Shown here piece by piece: positions 46,115-54,941 of a stretch of 64,000 bases of DNA. The DNA is taken from NCBI RefSeq assembly GCF_001956985.1, contig NZ_CP019082.1, forward strand, positions 4,836,001 to 4,900,000. Reading direction: 5' to 3'. Positions within the stretch are counted from its first letter, which is position 1; the number at the start of each line of letters is the position of its first letter. A model generated the notes under the pieces. The model worked only from the letters and a program-made list of their open reading frames with translations, was not told the DNA's origin and did not search any database. This stretch comes from Paludisphaera borealis (GTDB lineage Bacteria; Planctomycetota; Planctomycetia; Isosphaerales; Isosphaeraceae). Both the position numbers and the translations under genes were made by a program.

Positions 46115-48310
46115 ATGCCGCGATCTGGACAGGACCGTCCTTGCCCTCGACTCGCCCCCCGCGCCGGTCTCGCCTCGTCGCCTCCGTCCGGCCCGCGTCG
46201 CCTGATCGCGGCGGCGGCGTTCGCGCTGTTTCTGGGCCTCACCGGCGGAGCGCGCTCCCAGGAGGGCGAACTCCCCCGTCTGCCGGACGACCACCCGGTC
46301 CAGGTCCAGCGCCGCGCGGCCGCGGCCCGGAAGCCGCCCGCTCACGGCGACGAACCGAAGGCCAAGAGCGGCGAACGATCCCAGCCCACCCCGCCGCCGC
46401 CCGCGACGGCCCCGGCCTCCGCGCCAGCTCCCGTCGTCGCTCCCACGCCCGCCGCCGTCCCGGCTGCCGCCGCCGCCACCACCGTCCCGGCTGCTCCCGC
46501 TGCCGCAGCCGCTTCCGGCGCGGCTCCTGCTTCCCCCGCTCCTGCCTCCCCCGCTCCCAAGCTTGAAGGCCCGGGACTCGTCCAGCCCGATGAGGCGGTG
46601 GCGTTGAAGACCGACCTCGCCGAGCGGCTCAAGGCTTTGGCGGCCCCCGCCGACGCGGCCGACGGCGTCGACCCGAAGCGCCCTGTCGATCCCGCGGCCA
46701 AGCAGGCCGCCAAGGCGATGCAAGACGTGCTCCAGGAGCGTCAGAAGCGGTTCGACGACTACGACAAGGTCGTCAAGGAGTTGAAAGACCTGACCAATCC
46801 CGAAGCCGACCCCGACCGCAAACTCGCCAAGGCGAACGAGGAGCTGACGCGGGCCAAGGCCCAGGCGGCCCAGCCGCTTCAGGAACTGCTCCCCGAGGTG
46901 TTCACGCAGAAAGACGAGATCGAGGAGACGGCCCGCAAGCAGATCAAAGATCAGATGAAAGAGGCGATCGAGGAGCGGAAGAAAGAAGTCAAGGAGCTTC
47001 AGGACAAGCTCGAAAGCACCCCCTCCGACCCACTGAAGGAAGTCAAGGGGCCGCTGACCGCCCTGCGCGCCGAGCGGGACAAGATCGCTCAGCGGCTGGC
47101 GGCTCTCAAGGCGCGGGGAGACGCGCCAGCGGCCGCGCCCACCGCCAAGACGGCCGCCGACCGCAAGATCGCCGATGAGAAGGCGATCAACTTCCGGATC
47201 GAGTCGACGGTCGAGACCCTGCGGTCGCAGGCGATCGAGCTGAAGATCACGCGGGCGAACAAGTCCGCCGAGGTCGCCGTGGCAGACCGCAAGTGCTGGG
47301 TCGAGCACGTCAGGCTCGGTCGCATCCTGCTGGAGAAGATGCAGGAGCGTTACCGCCAGCTCGCCGAGGCCGACGAGGCCAAGCTGACGCGCGAGGCCGG
47401 CGCCGAGCAGCAAAAGGCCGAGCGGACCGTAGATCCTCTCAATCGCTACCTCGCCGGCCGCAACGCCGAGCTGCTGGAACTCGAAGCCTCCGCGGTCAAG
47501 TTCGAGCAGCTCGCGACCGCGGGCTCCACTCCATCGCTCGAAAGCCAGCGCACCCTGGCGGTGCGGGCGGGGATCAGCCTGGCGAAGATCAAGGCGCTGC
47601 TCGACGACGGCAGCTTCAGCCCCTCCGACCTGATCCTGCTCAACACCGACTACCGGAGAATCGGCCCCGAACGCGAGAAGCTCCGCCGCAATGAGCTGGC
47701 CGCCGTCGAGAGGCTGGTGCGCGACTACGCGAACGCGTTGACCAGCGCCGAATTGGAGCTGATCGAAGACTCGCTGCTCGACCAGGTTGAGCGTGAGAAC
47801 CTCCTCGACGCGCTGCCGCCGGCGCGGCACGCCAAGGCCGAGGCGGAAGTCGCGAAGCTGGAGGTCAAGCATCGGGCGCTGTTGGAGCGGCGTCGCGACG
47901 CGCTGCGCGACCTGTACGGCGGCGTTTCCGAGACGCTCGACCAGATCAACCGCCGGCTCGACCTCCTCGACGAGGAATACACCTTCATCCGCACCCACCT
48001 GTTCTGGATTCGCGACCAGGACCCCATCAACCTGGCCACGATCGGCCGCGGCGCGGGCGAGCTTCAGAGGCTGGCCAAGGTGTCGTTCGGACTGGCCAAG
48101 GAGACGACGACGCCGAAATCGTGGCGGCGGCTCACTCCCGAGTTTCTGGCCGCGGGCCTGCTCGCGCTGGTGCTCCCGCTGGGGATCTTTCGTCTGCGAG
48201 GCGTCTTGAAGCAGCGTCTCCTGCATGCGCTGCCGCCCGCGCGGCTGCACGGCGATTCGGCCCGAAGCACCGTCAAAGTGGACATGAATCCGGTGGTCCA
48301 ACAGAGCTGA
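46115..48310 (+). CDS. MscK-like mechanosensitive channel, N-terminal periplasmic part (separate gene)
   Basis: The start at 46115 follows AAGGAA and gives a signal peptide (RRLIAAAAFALFLGLTGGARSQ). An Ala/Pro-rich linker (~70-155) precedes a long, strongly helical coiled-coil region like the MscS_porin domain of MscK (DDYDKVVKELKDL, ETARKQIKDQMKEAIEERKKEVKELQDKL in two parts, TLAVRAGISLAKIKALL). Near the end, LDEEYTFIRTHLFWIRDQ is typical of MscK-type proteins, and one membrane helix follows (LTPEFLAAGLLALVLPLGIF). The protein stops there, where MscK would continue into its membrane domain. The next gene, 68 bases downstream, supplies that part. The two probably form one channel. Confidence 0.85.
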   Translation: MPRSGQDRPCPRLAPRAGLASSPPSGPRRLIAAAAFALFLGLTGGARSQEGELPRLPDDHPVQVQRRAAAARKPPAHGDEPKAKSGERSQPTPPPPATAPASAPAPVVAPTPAAVPAAAAATTVPAAPAAAAASGAAPASPAPASPAPKLEGPGLVQPDEAVALKTDLAERLKALAAPADAADGVDPKRPVDPAAKQAAKAMQDVLQERQKRFDDYDKVVKELKDLTNPEADPDRKLAKANEELTRAKAQAAQPLQELLPEVFTQKDEIEETARKQIKDQMKEAIEERKKEVKELQDKLESTPSDPLKEVKGPLTALRAERDKIAQRLAALKARGDAPAAAPTAKTAADRKIADEKAINFRIESTVETLRSQAIELKITRANKSAEVAVADRKCWVEHVRLGRILLEKMQERYRQLAEADEAKLTREAGAEQQKAERTVDPLNRYLAGRNAELLELEASAVKFEQLATAGSTPSLESQRTLAVRAGISLAKIKALLDDGSFSPSDLILLNTDYRRIGPEREKLRRNELAAVERLVRDYANALTSAELELIEDSLLDQVERENLLDALPPARHAKAEAEVAKLEVKHRALLERRRDALRDLYGGVSETLDQINRRLDLLDEEYTFIRTHLFWIRDQDPINLATIGRGAGELQRLAKVSFGLAKETTTPKSWRRLTPEFLAAGLLALVLPLGIFRLRGVLKQRLLHALPPARLHGDSARSTVKVDMNPVVQQS

Positions 48311-48378
48311 GCCGAGACCGGGGCCGAGCCGAAGACCGTCGACGTCGAGACCTTGAACCTACCGCGAGGACGTGAGCC

Positions 48379-50355
48379 GTGAAGCGAGCACTGAGATCGC
48401 TCTTGTTGGGATTGGTCTGGGCGTCGATCTGGCCGAGCTATCTCGCCGTGCTGGCCCTGGCCGCCAGCCTGGGGCCGTGGCCGAGGAGCACGGGCGTCTT
48501 GGCTGCGACGATTCTCAACGCGCTGGCTCTGGGCCTGTTGGCGCGCGGCGTGTTGACCTGGTTCTTCAAGCCCGAGGGGTGGGCCGAGCGCTACCTGGAG
48601 ATGCCCCCTTCGGCGTCGCGCCAGTTCCGAGGCGCGGGCCGGGTCTTGACGCTCGCCGCGATGGCCATGCTCGTGCCCGCCTACCTGTTCCTCCACGGCG
48701 AGATCTCGCACGACGGTCGCGCGCTGACCGCGCCGGCGCTCGCCCGGTTCTTGATCCTCGGCTTCGAGATTCTCGTGCTGGCGTCGATGATCTACCACCT
48801 CCGGCCGTCCTCGGCGCTGATGCTCTGGATCAACCCGGACGTACCGACCGAACCGCCCGCCTCGGCCGACGTGAAAGCCGCGCATCCTGCTTCGCCGGTG
48901 ATCTCGATCACGAGGTCGCCGCTCGGCGCGGTCGATTCCGCGTGGGCGACGTGGTTCTGCCGACGGGCCCGGACGATCAACCGGCTGATCATCGCCTACG
49001 TCGCGATCATCATCCTCTTCGACTACAACGGTTACACCTTCGCCGCCCGTCGGCTGACCCTCGGCGGGGTGGAGAGTCTGGTCGTCTTCATGATCGCCTG
49101 GGGCGTGCACCGTGTGATCGGCCGGGTGATCGCCTGGCGGGCCCGCTCGGGCCTGCTCACGTACCGCATCTGGTCGTGGACGGGCGCCGCGTCGTTGCTC
49201 TCGAACCGCCAACAACGGGGCGCCTCCGGCGCGACGGCTCCGCGCGCCGGCACCGTCGACGTGGTCGCCGACGAGGGGGAATGGGCTGTCCGCCTGGCCC
49301 GGCTCTCGACGTTCACGATCCTCGCGATCGGCCTGGCGACGCTCGGCTGGATCTGGGGGATCGATCCGACGCTCTTGAAAATCCTCTCCGAAAGGCAGCT
49401 CTGGACCGTGTCGGACGGCTCACCCGAGCGCATGCCCGTGGTCCTGGGCGACGTCGTCAAGGGGATGACGGCCATCCTGGCCGGTGCCGCGCTCTGGCGG
49501 TACATGACCACTCTGTTCTCCTTCACCCTGTTCCGCAAGATGCCTGACGACCCGGGCATCCGGTTCGCCGTCGTGACCCTCTGCCGCTACGTCGCGCTCG
49601 GGGTGGCGGTGATCGTCGCGCTCGAATCGGTCCACCTGGGCCTCGCCCAGATCGGCGTGATCCTCGCCGCGCTCGGCGTCGGCTTGGGATTCGGCTTGCA
49701 GGAGATCGTCTCCAACTTCGTCTGCGGCATCATCCTGCTTTTGGAGCGGCCGATCCGGATCGGCGATATCGTCACCGTCGGCGAAACCACCGGAAAAGTC
49801 GATCGGATCAACATCCGAGCCACCATGATCATCAACGGCGACAACCAGTGCATGATCGTCCCGAACCGCGAGTTCATCACCGGCAAGCTCGTCAACTGGA
49901 CGCATAAAGACAAGATCATGCGCGTGTCGATCAAGCTGAGCGTGGCGCACGACTCGAACGTCGACCAGGTGGTCAAGCTGCTGCTGACGATCGCGCAGAG
50001 CGATTTCGACGTCCTGTCCAAGCCCGCGTCCTCGGCCTTGCTGGAGGAGATCGGCGAGATGGGCCTGAAGTTCGGCCTCTACGCGTTCGTCGCCGACCCC
50101 GGCCTGGTGGGGGGGACGAAGCACCGGATCAGCAAGGCGATCCAGGAGCGGTTCGCCCAGGCCGGCATCGTGATCTCCAGCCCGATCCGCGAGATCACCC
50201 TGGCCGGCATCCCCGACGAGCTGACCCGCATCCTCGACGTCCCCCGGTGGGCGCAGATGGTCGGCGGCCGGGTCGACCCCGGCGCCGACGGGTCGCCCCC
50301 GCCGCACGTCGTCGACGCCCCGGTCGTCGCCGACCGCAGAGTCTCCCAGAACTAG
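48379..50355 (+). CDS. Mechanosensitive ion channel protein, MscS/MscK C-terminal part
   Basis: The protein has 658 residues from a GTG start; GAGG lies ~10 bases before it, and an in-frame TGA is two codons upstream. About nine membrane segments precede the MscS core. The pore helix and beta domain are clear: LAQIGVILAALGVGLGFGLQEI, VSNFVCGIILLLERPIRIGDIVTVG, TGKVDRINIRATMI, NREFITGKLVNWT. The C-terminal vestibule part follows (FGLYAFVADPGLVGGTKHRI). The protein opens under membrane tension to release solutes during hypo-osmotic shock. Its last stop (TAG) overlaps the stop of the convergent gene in a CTAG palindrome. Confidence 0.93.
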   Translation: MKRALRSLLLGLVWASIWPSYLAVLALAASLGPWPRSTGVLAATILNALALGLLARGVLTWFFKPEGWAERYLEMPPSASRQFRGAGRVLTLAAMAMLVPAYLFLHGEISHDGRALTAPALARFLILGFEILVLASMIYHLRPSSALMLWINPDVPTEPPASADVKAAHPASPVISITRSPLGAVDSAWATWFCRRARTINRLIIAYVAIIILFDYNGYTFAARRLTLGGVESLVVFMIAWGVHRVIGRVIAWRARSGLLTYRIWSWTGAASLLSNRQQRGASGATAPRAGTVDVVADEGEWAVRLARLSTFTILAIGLATLGWIWGIDPTLLKILSERQLWTVSDGSPERMPVVLGDVVKGMTAILAGAALWRYMTTLFSFTLFRKMPDDPGIRFAVVTLCRYVALGVAVIVALESVHLGLAQIGVILAALGVGLGFGLQEIVSNFVCGIILLLERPIRIGDIVTVGETTGKVDRINIRATMIINGDNQCMIVPNREFITGKLVNWTHKDKIMRVSIKLSVAHDSNVDQVVKLLLTIAQSDFDVLSKPASSALLEEIGEMGLKFGLYAFVADPGLVGGTKHRISKAIQERFAQAGIVISSPIREITLAGIPDELTRILDVPRWAQMVGGRVDPGADGSPPPHVVDAPVVADRRVSQN

Positions 50356-50919
50356 TCGTCGCCGATCCGTGGCTTGGGCGGGTCGGGATCGACCGACATC
50401 CAGGGAAAGATCGCGGCTCGCTGATATTTACGCTTCATCGCGGCATGATGGGCCGAGAGCCGCTCCCAATCGTCCCTCCAGCGGATCGCCTCGTCCAGGT
50501 CCTCCCGGGTCCGCGACGTCTTGTCCAGGGGGGGCATCGAGCATCGTCAGCGACAGCTCCCGATCCATTTTGAACAGGCCTTGGTAGGCTTGGGATAGGC
50601 TGTGCGAGTCTTTGGATCGCAGCTCCGCAGTGTGGGGTTCGACCCTCGCGAATACTTCCTCGATCTTCTTCTTCAGCGCTTCGTCTTCGGACGAGGCCTG
50701 TGCCGCGAGGTGGCGGGAGGCCAGCGCCTCCTCGGCCGCTGTCTCTTCTTTCAGGGCGTGGAGCCGGGCCCTCGCGCGATAGTCGCTCGATCGCGACCAC
50801 GCCACGCAGCCCCCGAGAAGCAGGCCCACGAGGGCGACGTGCAGGAGTATATCCTTCAGCGTGTAGCGGCGACGCAAGGGGTTGGCGGAGGCCGGATGAC
50901 AAGGTTCGTCGTCGAGCAT
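50352..50919 (-). pseudogene. Small membrane protein of unknown function, split by +1 frameshift at a C7 run
   Basis: From the ATG at 50919, MLDDEPCHPASANPLRRR leads to a transmembrane helix (ILLHVALVGLLLGGCVAW) and a helical domain (ARARLHALKEETAAEEALAS, KKKIEEVFARVEPHTAELR). At the minus-strand C7 run (plus 50528-50534) the frame changes. The downstream frame carries a plausible continuation (LDKTSRTREDLDEAIRW, DDWERLSAHHAAMKRKYQR) ending at the CTAG shared with the channel gene. Dropping one base joins the parts into ~188 residues. It has the same layout (short N-terminus, one membrane helix, helical tail) as the neighbouring gene at 51042. A sequencing error and a real mutation are both possible. 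Confidence 0.6.
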
Positions 50920-51041
50920 GCCGTTCCTCACAAAAAAATAGCCGACCAGCAAACGTCGCAGCCGCTTCGAAGGGGCAGTTCGCCCAGGTCTCGGGAGGCT
51001 GTCGGCATCCACCGGATCTCGTCGCAAGCCAACCGGCGGCT

Positions 51042-51767
51042 CTACTGCGGTTTCTCGGGGGATTCCTGTCCAAGGTACTTCGCGTTGATGGCTTTGAGCT
51101 GCTTGTCGGATGCGACGTGCGCCTCCGCAAGGTAGTAGTCTCGAAGGCGGTCTTGATACTCCCCGTCCAGGATGAGCGCGGCGATCCTCAAGCGTTCCGC
51201 CTGCTCCTTCGGGGGCAGGTTGGGCCACGCCTCCTTCATGAGAGTCGGCAAGGCTTCGAGCGATTCGTCGTGGGCGTGCTTGAGGGACTTCTCGGCGTCC
51301 TCACCCTGTTCAGGGCGGCTGTCAAACAGGGCCACGATTCGCTCATAAATCGAGTTATACGATTCTCGTTCGTTTATGAGAAAGGACCTCACCCTTCGGG
51401 CGAGGTTGCCGGATTCGTTACCCGCGGACTGGGCCTTGCGAAGAAGTCCCTCAGTGACGGAGTGGAACGCTTCGGGCGACCCCGGTTCGGGCTCTTTTCG
51501 GGGCGTCAAAGCCTGAATCGCATTCAGCTCGGCTTGAACCCGTTCTTTGGCCTTCGACAGGCGATGGAACGAATCGGCGGCCGCCAGTTTAGCCGCCTCC
51601 GCCTTCTGTACCTCGTCCGCCGTCCAGACGAGGTCGGCAGGGACGTAGCCGGTTTGTTTCCAACGGTCGGCCAACGACAGCGACAGGATGGCCAGATACC
51701 CCAAGCCGAGGATTCCGAGCGTGATGCGGGTCGGAGACAGCCAGGACAGGTATCGACGTGACGGCAT
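51042..51767 (-). CDS. Membrane-anchored helical (coiled-coil) protein of unknown function
   Basis: The protein has 241 residues from the ATG at 51767; a GTG at 51809 is the alternative start, and neither has a strong Shine-Dalgarno sequence. One transmembrane helix (ITLGILGLGYLAILSLSLAD) is followed by an almost fully helical, charged segment (VQKAEAAKLAAADSFHRL, NLARRVRSFLINERESY, EAWPNLPPKEQAERLRI). The layout matches the gene just downstream at 50352, so the two are probably functionally linked. I do not recognise the family. Confidence 0.7.
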   Translation of the reverse strand: MPSRRYLSWLSPTRITLGILGLGYLAILSLSLADRWKQTGYVPADLVWTADEVQKAEAAKLAAADSFHRLSKAKERVQAELNAIQALTPRKEPEPGSPEAFHSVTEGLLRKAQSAGNESGNLARRVRSFLINERESYNSIYERIVALFDSRPEQGEDAEKSLKHAHDESLEALPTLMKEAWPNLPPKEQAERLRIAALILDGEYQDRLRDYYLAEAHVASDKQLKAINAKYLGQESPEKPQ

Positions 51768-51822
51768 GATGATGGCACCCGATCGAGCCGGATTCTTTCG
51801 AGCCGTCACGCACGCGCGGGGC

Positions 51823-53538
51823 TTACTTGCCGCCGGCCGCAGCTTCGGCGGCAGGGGCCGGGGCGGGCGCTTCGGAGTCGGCGTAGAAGACCTCGCAGAG
51901 CTTGCCGAGGAGCTTGCCGGCCTCGCCGGTGGCGGTCGAGACCGGCCGTTTGGGCTTAGGGACGTCGAGCGGCACGTTGTTGATGAAGAAGGCGAACGCG
52001 AGCTGGCGGCCGGTCGCGGTTTCCAGGTAGCCGGCGAGGGCCTTGCTGGTCATCAGGGTGGTGCCGTCGAGGTCGTTGTTCACATAGAAGGTTCCGGTTT
52101 TGGCGTGCGCGTGGCCCCGGGCCGGGCTGTCGTCGGCGACCGCCTTGGCGAGCGTCCCGTCGCGGCCGAGGACGGGCAGGGCGGCGTCGTAGGCGTTGAA
52201 GTCGGGGCGGGCGGCCATCGCGCGGAGGAGCGTCACGGCCGCTCGGGGCGTGACCATGTCGGACTGCGTACCTCCCGCGCCGCCGCCGAACGAGATCGCC
52301 TTGGGATCGACGCCCAGGCCCTTGAGCAGCTCGCCCTCGCGCTTCAGGCCCGCCTTGAGCGAGCGCTCCCCCTTGCGGGCGGCCAGCAGCATCGGCAAGG
52401 TGCTCGCGTGCAGGTTGTGGCTCACTTTGAGGATCACCCGGAGGAACTCGCGGAACGGAGGCGACGTGTACTCGGCCACCTTGGGCAGGGCCTTCAAAGT
52501 CGATGCGGCGGGAAGGCTCGCCCCCGAATTCTGGGCCAGCGGTGACGCGTCGATCCGAACGCCGTGGCGGCGCAGGGCCTCGATCAGCAGGGTCCGGGCG
52601 AACGAGGCGGGGTCGTCGACCTCGCAAGTGGCCACGATCGCCGCGCGGCCCGCCGGAACCCGGCCCCGGACCGTGAACCGACGCGATCCCGCCTCCTCGA
52701 CCTTGACGTCGACCTCGCCGTCGGCCGCGATCGTCTCGACCTGCGCGTCCATGCTCACGTACTGGGTGAGCGGCGAGAACGAGACCGTCGCCGGCTCGCC
52801 GGGGGCCTTGCCGGCCTGGATCACGACGTCGACGAGGTTGTCGTTGACCACGATCGGACTGACCCGTTCCGGACCGCTGCCCGAGGATGGGGCGCGGTCG
52901 AAGAGGCGGTCGTCGACGATCACCTCGCCGGTGATCCGCTTGATCCCCGCAGCCTGGACCTCGCGCGCCAGGTGCTCCATCCCGGCCAGGGGGTCGGTCG
53001 CCACCAGCTCGCTGGTCCAGGCGCCGCCCGAGTACGTGTGGTCCACGTCCTTGAACAGGAGCCGGCCGTCGGGGCCCGTCCGGCCGCCCATCGCCAGGTC
53101 TCCTTGCGCGATCAGGATCAGGTCGCCGTGAAGCGATCCCTGAGCGTCGACCTCGCCCCGGCGGACCACGGGCGTCTGAAACCGATGGTCGGCGCCAAGC
53201 TCGACCAGGGCGGCGGCCGTGCTGAACAGCTTGGTGACCGAGGCGGGGGCGAAGAACTGATCGGCGTTCCGCTCGTAGACCGTCTCGCCGGTCTTCCGAT
53301 CGACCACCAGCAGGCCCCAGTGGCCCTTGGCGAAGCTCGCCGTTTCGAGCACCGCCTGAACGCGGTCCGGGAGCTGGGACGAGCCCGCCTTTTTCGCGGG
53401 CGACTCCTGGGCCGTCGCTCCGGCAAGCGGCGGCAGAATCGCTAGAATCGCTGCGATCGCCCGGATGCCGCTGCAACGTCGCGTGTCCGTCGGGCGTCCT
53501 CGCTGGGGCGTTCCGCCCGGCGTGCTCTCCGCTTGCAT
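51823..53538 (-). CDS. dacB: D-alanyl-D-alanine carboxypeptidase / endopeptidase, PBP4 (S13) family
   Basis: The protein has 571 residues. A signal peptide is visible (GIRAIAAILAILPPLAGATAQ). All three penicillin-binding motifs are present: SxxK in FFAPASVTKLF (Ser100, Lys103), SxN in KVSHNLHASTL (~375) and KTG in GHAHAKTGTFY (~497). The extra domain typical of PBP4 sits between the first two motifs (HRFQTPVVRRGEV, LILIAQGDLAMGGR). The enzyme trims or cleaves peptidoglycan crosslinks in the periplasm. Its presence together with an L,D-transpeptidase fold protein in this window fits a planctomycete that has peptidoglycan. Confidence 0.95.
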   Translation of the reverse strand: MQAESTPGGTPQRGRPTDTRRCSGIRAIAAILAILPPLAGATAQESPAKKAGSSQLPDRVQAVLETASFAKGHWGLLVVDRKTGETVYERNADQFFAPASVTKLFSTAAALVELGADHRFQTPVVRRGEVDAQGSLHGDLILIAQGDLAMGGRTGPDGRLLFKDVDHTYSGGAWTSELVATDPLAGMEHLAREVQAAGIKRITGEVIVDDRLFDRAPSSGSGPERVSPIVVNDNLVDVVIQAGKAPGEPATVSFSPLTQYVSMDAQVETIAADGEVDVKVEEAGSRRFTVRGRVPAGRAAIVATCEVDDPASFARTLLIEALRRHGVRIDASPLAQNSGASLPAASTLKALPKVAEYTSPPFREFLRVILKVSHNLHASTLPMLLAARKGERSLKAGLKREGELLKGLGVDPKAISFGGGAGGTQSDMVTPRAAVTLLRAMAARPDFNAYDAALPVLGRDGTLAKAVADDSPARGHAHAKTGTFYVNNDLDGTTLMTSKALAGYLETATGRQLAFAFFINNVPLDVPKPKRPVSTATGEAGKLLGKLCEVFYADSEAPAPAPAAEAAAGGK

Positions 53539-53817
53539 CGCTCGTTCCCCACCCGTTTCGGCGTCGATGTCTCGTGGGCGCCGCGCCGGCGGATTCGCTC
53601 GGGGCGGCGATTTCTCAACTCAAGTCCAGTGTAGCGGAACGGAAGGGCTCGCGGCAGGCGGCAGAACCGCCGTCGCGGCCTTGAGAATTCCGTGGGCTCG
53701 TGTTTGAGAGAGTAAGGACCGCCCAGGCGAGGTTCGGATGACGAGGAAGAGAGCGTGCAGCCCATGAGGGCGAGCGGAATCAAGGACTCGTCGCCCGGCT
53801 TGATCCGGGGACCGTCG

Positions 53818-54201
53818 TCAACGAACCAGTTGCAGGCGGGTCGCTGTGACGAAGCCGTTGAGCATCCGTCGACCGATCGCCAGCACCGGGCTGCCGTGAC
53901 ACGTGTTTTCGCTGAGATCCTCGAACCATCCTTTGTCGGGGATCAGCGAGGCCTCGGCTTCGACGAAAATCAGATCGCGAGGGCGTCCCTTGGGCGCGAC
54001 CTGAAGAACGAGACGGGGGGAGTCGTCGATTTCCCGGGACGATTCAATCCAGGAATCCACGATCGCACCATTGACTACCAGATCAGATTCCATCCTCGGT
54101 TCCTCCTCGATAGAACCTCGGGCGTCTAAAACCGCTCGCTCAGAGGCGCCCAAATCGATGCGATCGAAATCGCCTTCACTATGGTTGAACACATCCATCA
54201 T
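53818..54201 (-). CDS. Small hypothetical protein
   Basis: The start at 54201 is one of two adjacent Met codons and is uncertain; no strong Shine-Dalgarno sequence is seen. About 127 residues follow, acidic at the N-terminus (NHSEGDFDRIDLGASERAVLDARG). A beta-rich middle part (ESDLVVNGAIVDSWIE, PRLVLQVAPKGRPRDLIFVEAE) and the end (GSPVLAIGRRMLNGFVTA) look like a folded protein and not a chance frame. No family is recognised. It lies between dacB and the long gap before the epimerase gene. Confidence 0.5.
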   Translation of the reverse strand: MMDVFNHSEGDFDRIDLGASERAVLDARGSIEEEPRMESDLVVNGAIVDSWIESSREIDDSPRLVLQVAPKGRPRDLIFVEAEASLIPDKGWFEDLSENTCHGSPVLAIGRRMLNGFVTATRLQLVR

Positions 54202-54941
54202 AGCAGCCGCCTGTCGTTCGTCAACATGAATTCGACATAATCGCGGTTCCCGCCGCTTCGACCGTCGGACGATTCCGAAAGGTTCGCGAGCCGCTCGCTC
54301 GCGTCTCCGCGGATGAATTTGGTGAAACTCAGGAACGTATGATGGATGTGTCGCGTTGAAGCACCTCTTATCCACGTCGCCGAGCTAAGGGATCGGTCAA
54401 GCCTTGTAGCAATCACGATGCCATCGAGGTGATTGCGTGAGAATTCCGGAAGAATTCTTGGAAAAATCGTGAAAAAACGAGTCAGCGGAATACGGGGATC
54501 AAGCCAAGGAAAGGCCTATGACGACTCGAACTGAGAGCGCCCGATCATGCACTTATTACCTGTACCAAGGATGGCTGAGAACTGCAAGTCTTTTTCTGGC
54601 GTATCATTGGCCGCCGGCGATTTTCCTGCCGGAAACTCACTTTTGGGACCCGTTTCGACGGCAGCTCCGTCTCAAGTTCGGCTTTATTGAACCGCACTCG
54701 ATCGGCGTCCTGGCACGGCGACGGCCTGTGGGGGGCACGGTTATTATGCTTTTTTAATCTTTTGAAGATTCTTTCTTTTGTCGTTTCGACAGTATGGCGC
54801 ACGTTGACGTGCCGGGGGCGGTTTTTTTCCATTTCCTGGTACTTCTTGGAACCTGGATACGGTACAAGCAGGCAAAGGCCCGACAGATTCCGCGGGATCA
54901 GGATCAGTGGAATGGCCGGAAGCAAAAAGGGAGCGCGCACG
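54202..54941. other. 740-base, relatively AT-rich intergenic region
   Basis: This region is visibly richer in A/T than its surroundings (TTATTATGCTTTTTTAATCTTTTGAAG near 54740-54770 in parts). It contains a few short inverted sequences such as GAATTCCGGAAGAATTC (near 54450) but no clear RNA gene. A plus-strand frame at 54518-54757 has no ribosome-binding site and odd composition, so I did not call it. It may be foreign or relic DNA. Confidence 0.45.

Noticed and set aside
46013-48301. A 762-codon minus-strand frame opposite the MscK N-terminal gene
   Set aside because: It results from biased codons in the coiled-coil gene; no start signal and no recognisable motif.
54518-54757. A 79-codon plus-strand frame in the AT-rich gap
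   Set aside because: No ribosome-binding site and unusual composition; no support beyond being open.
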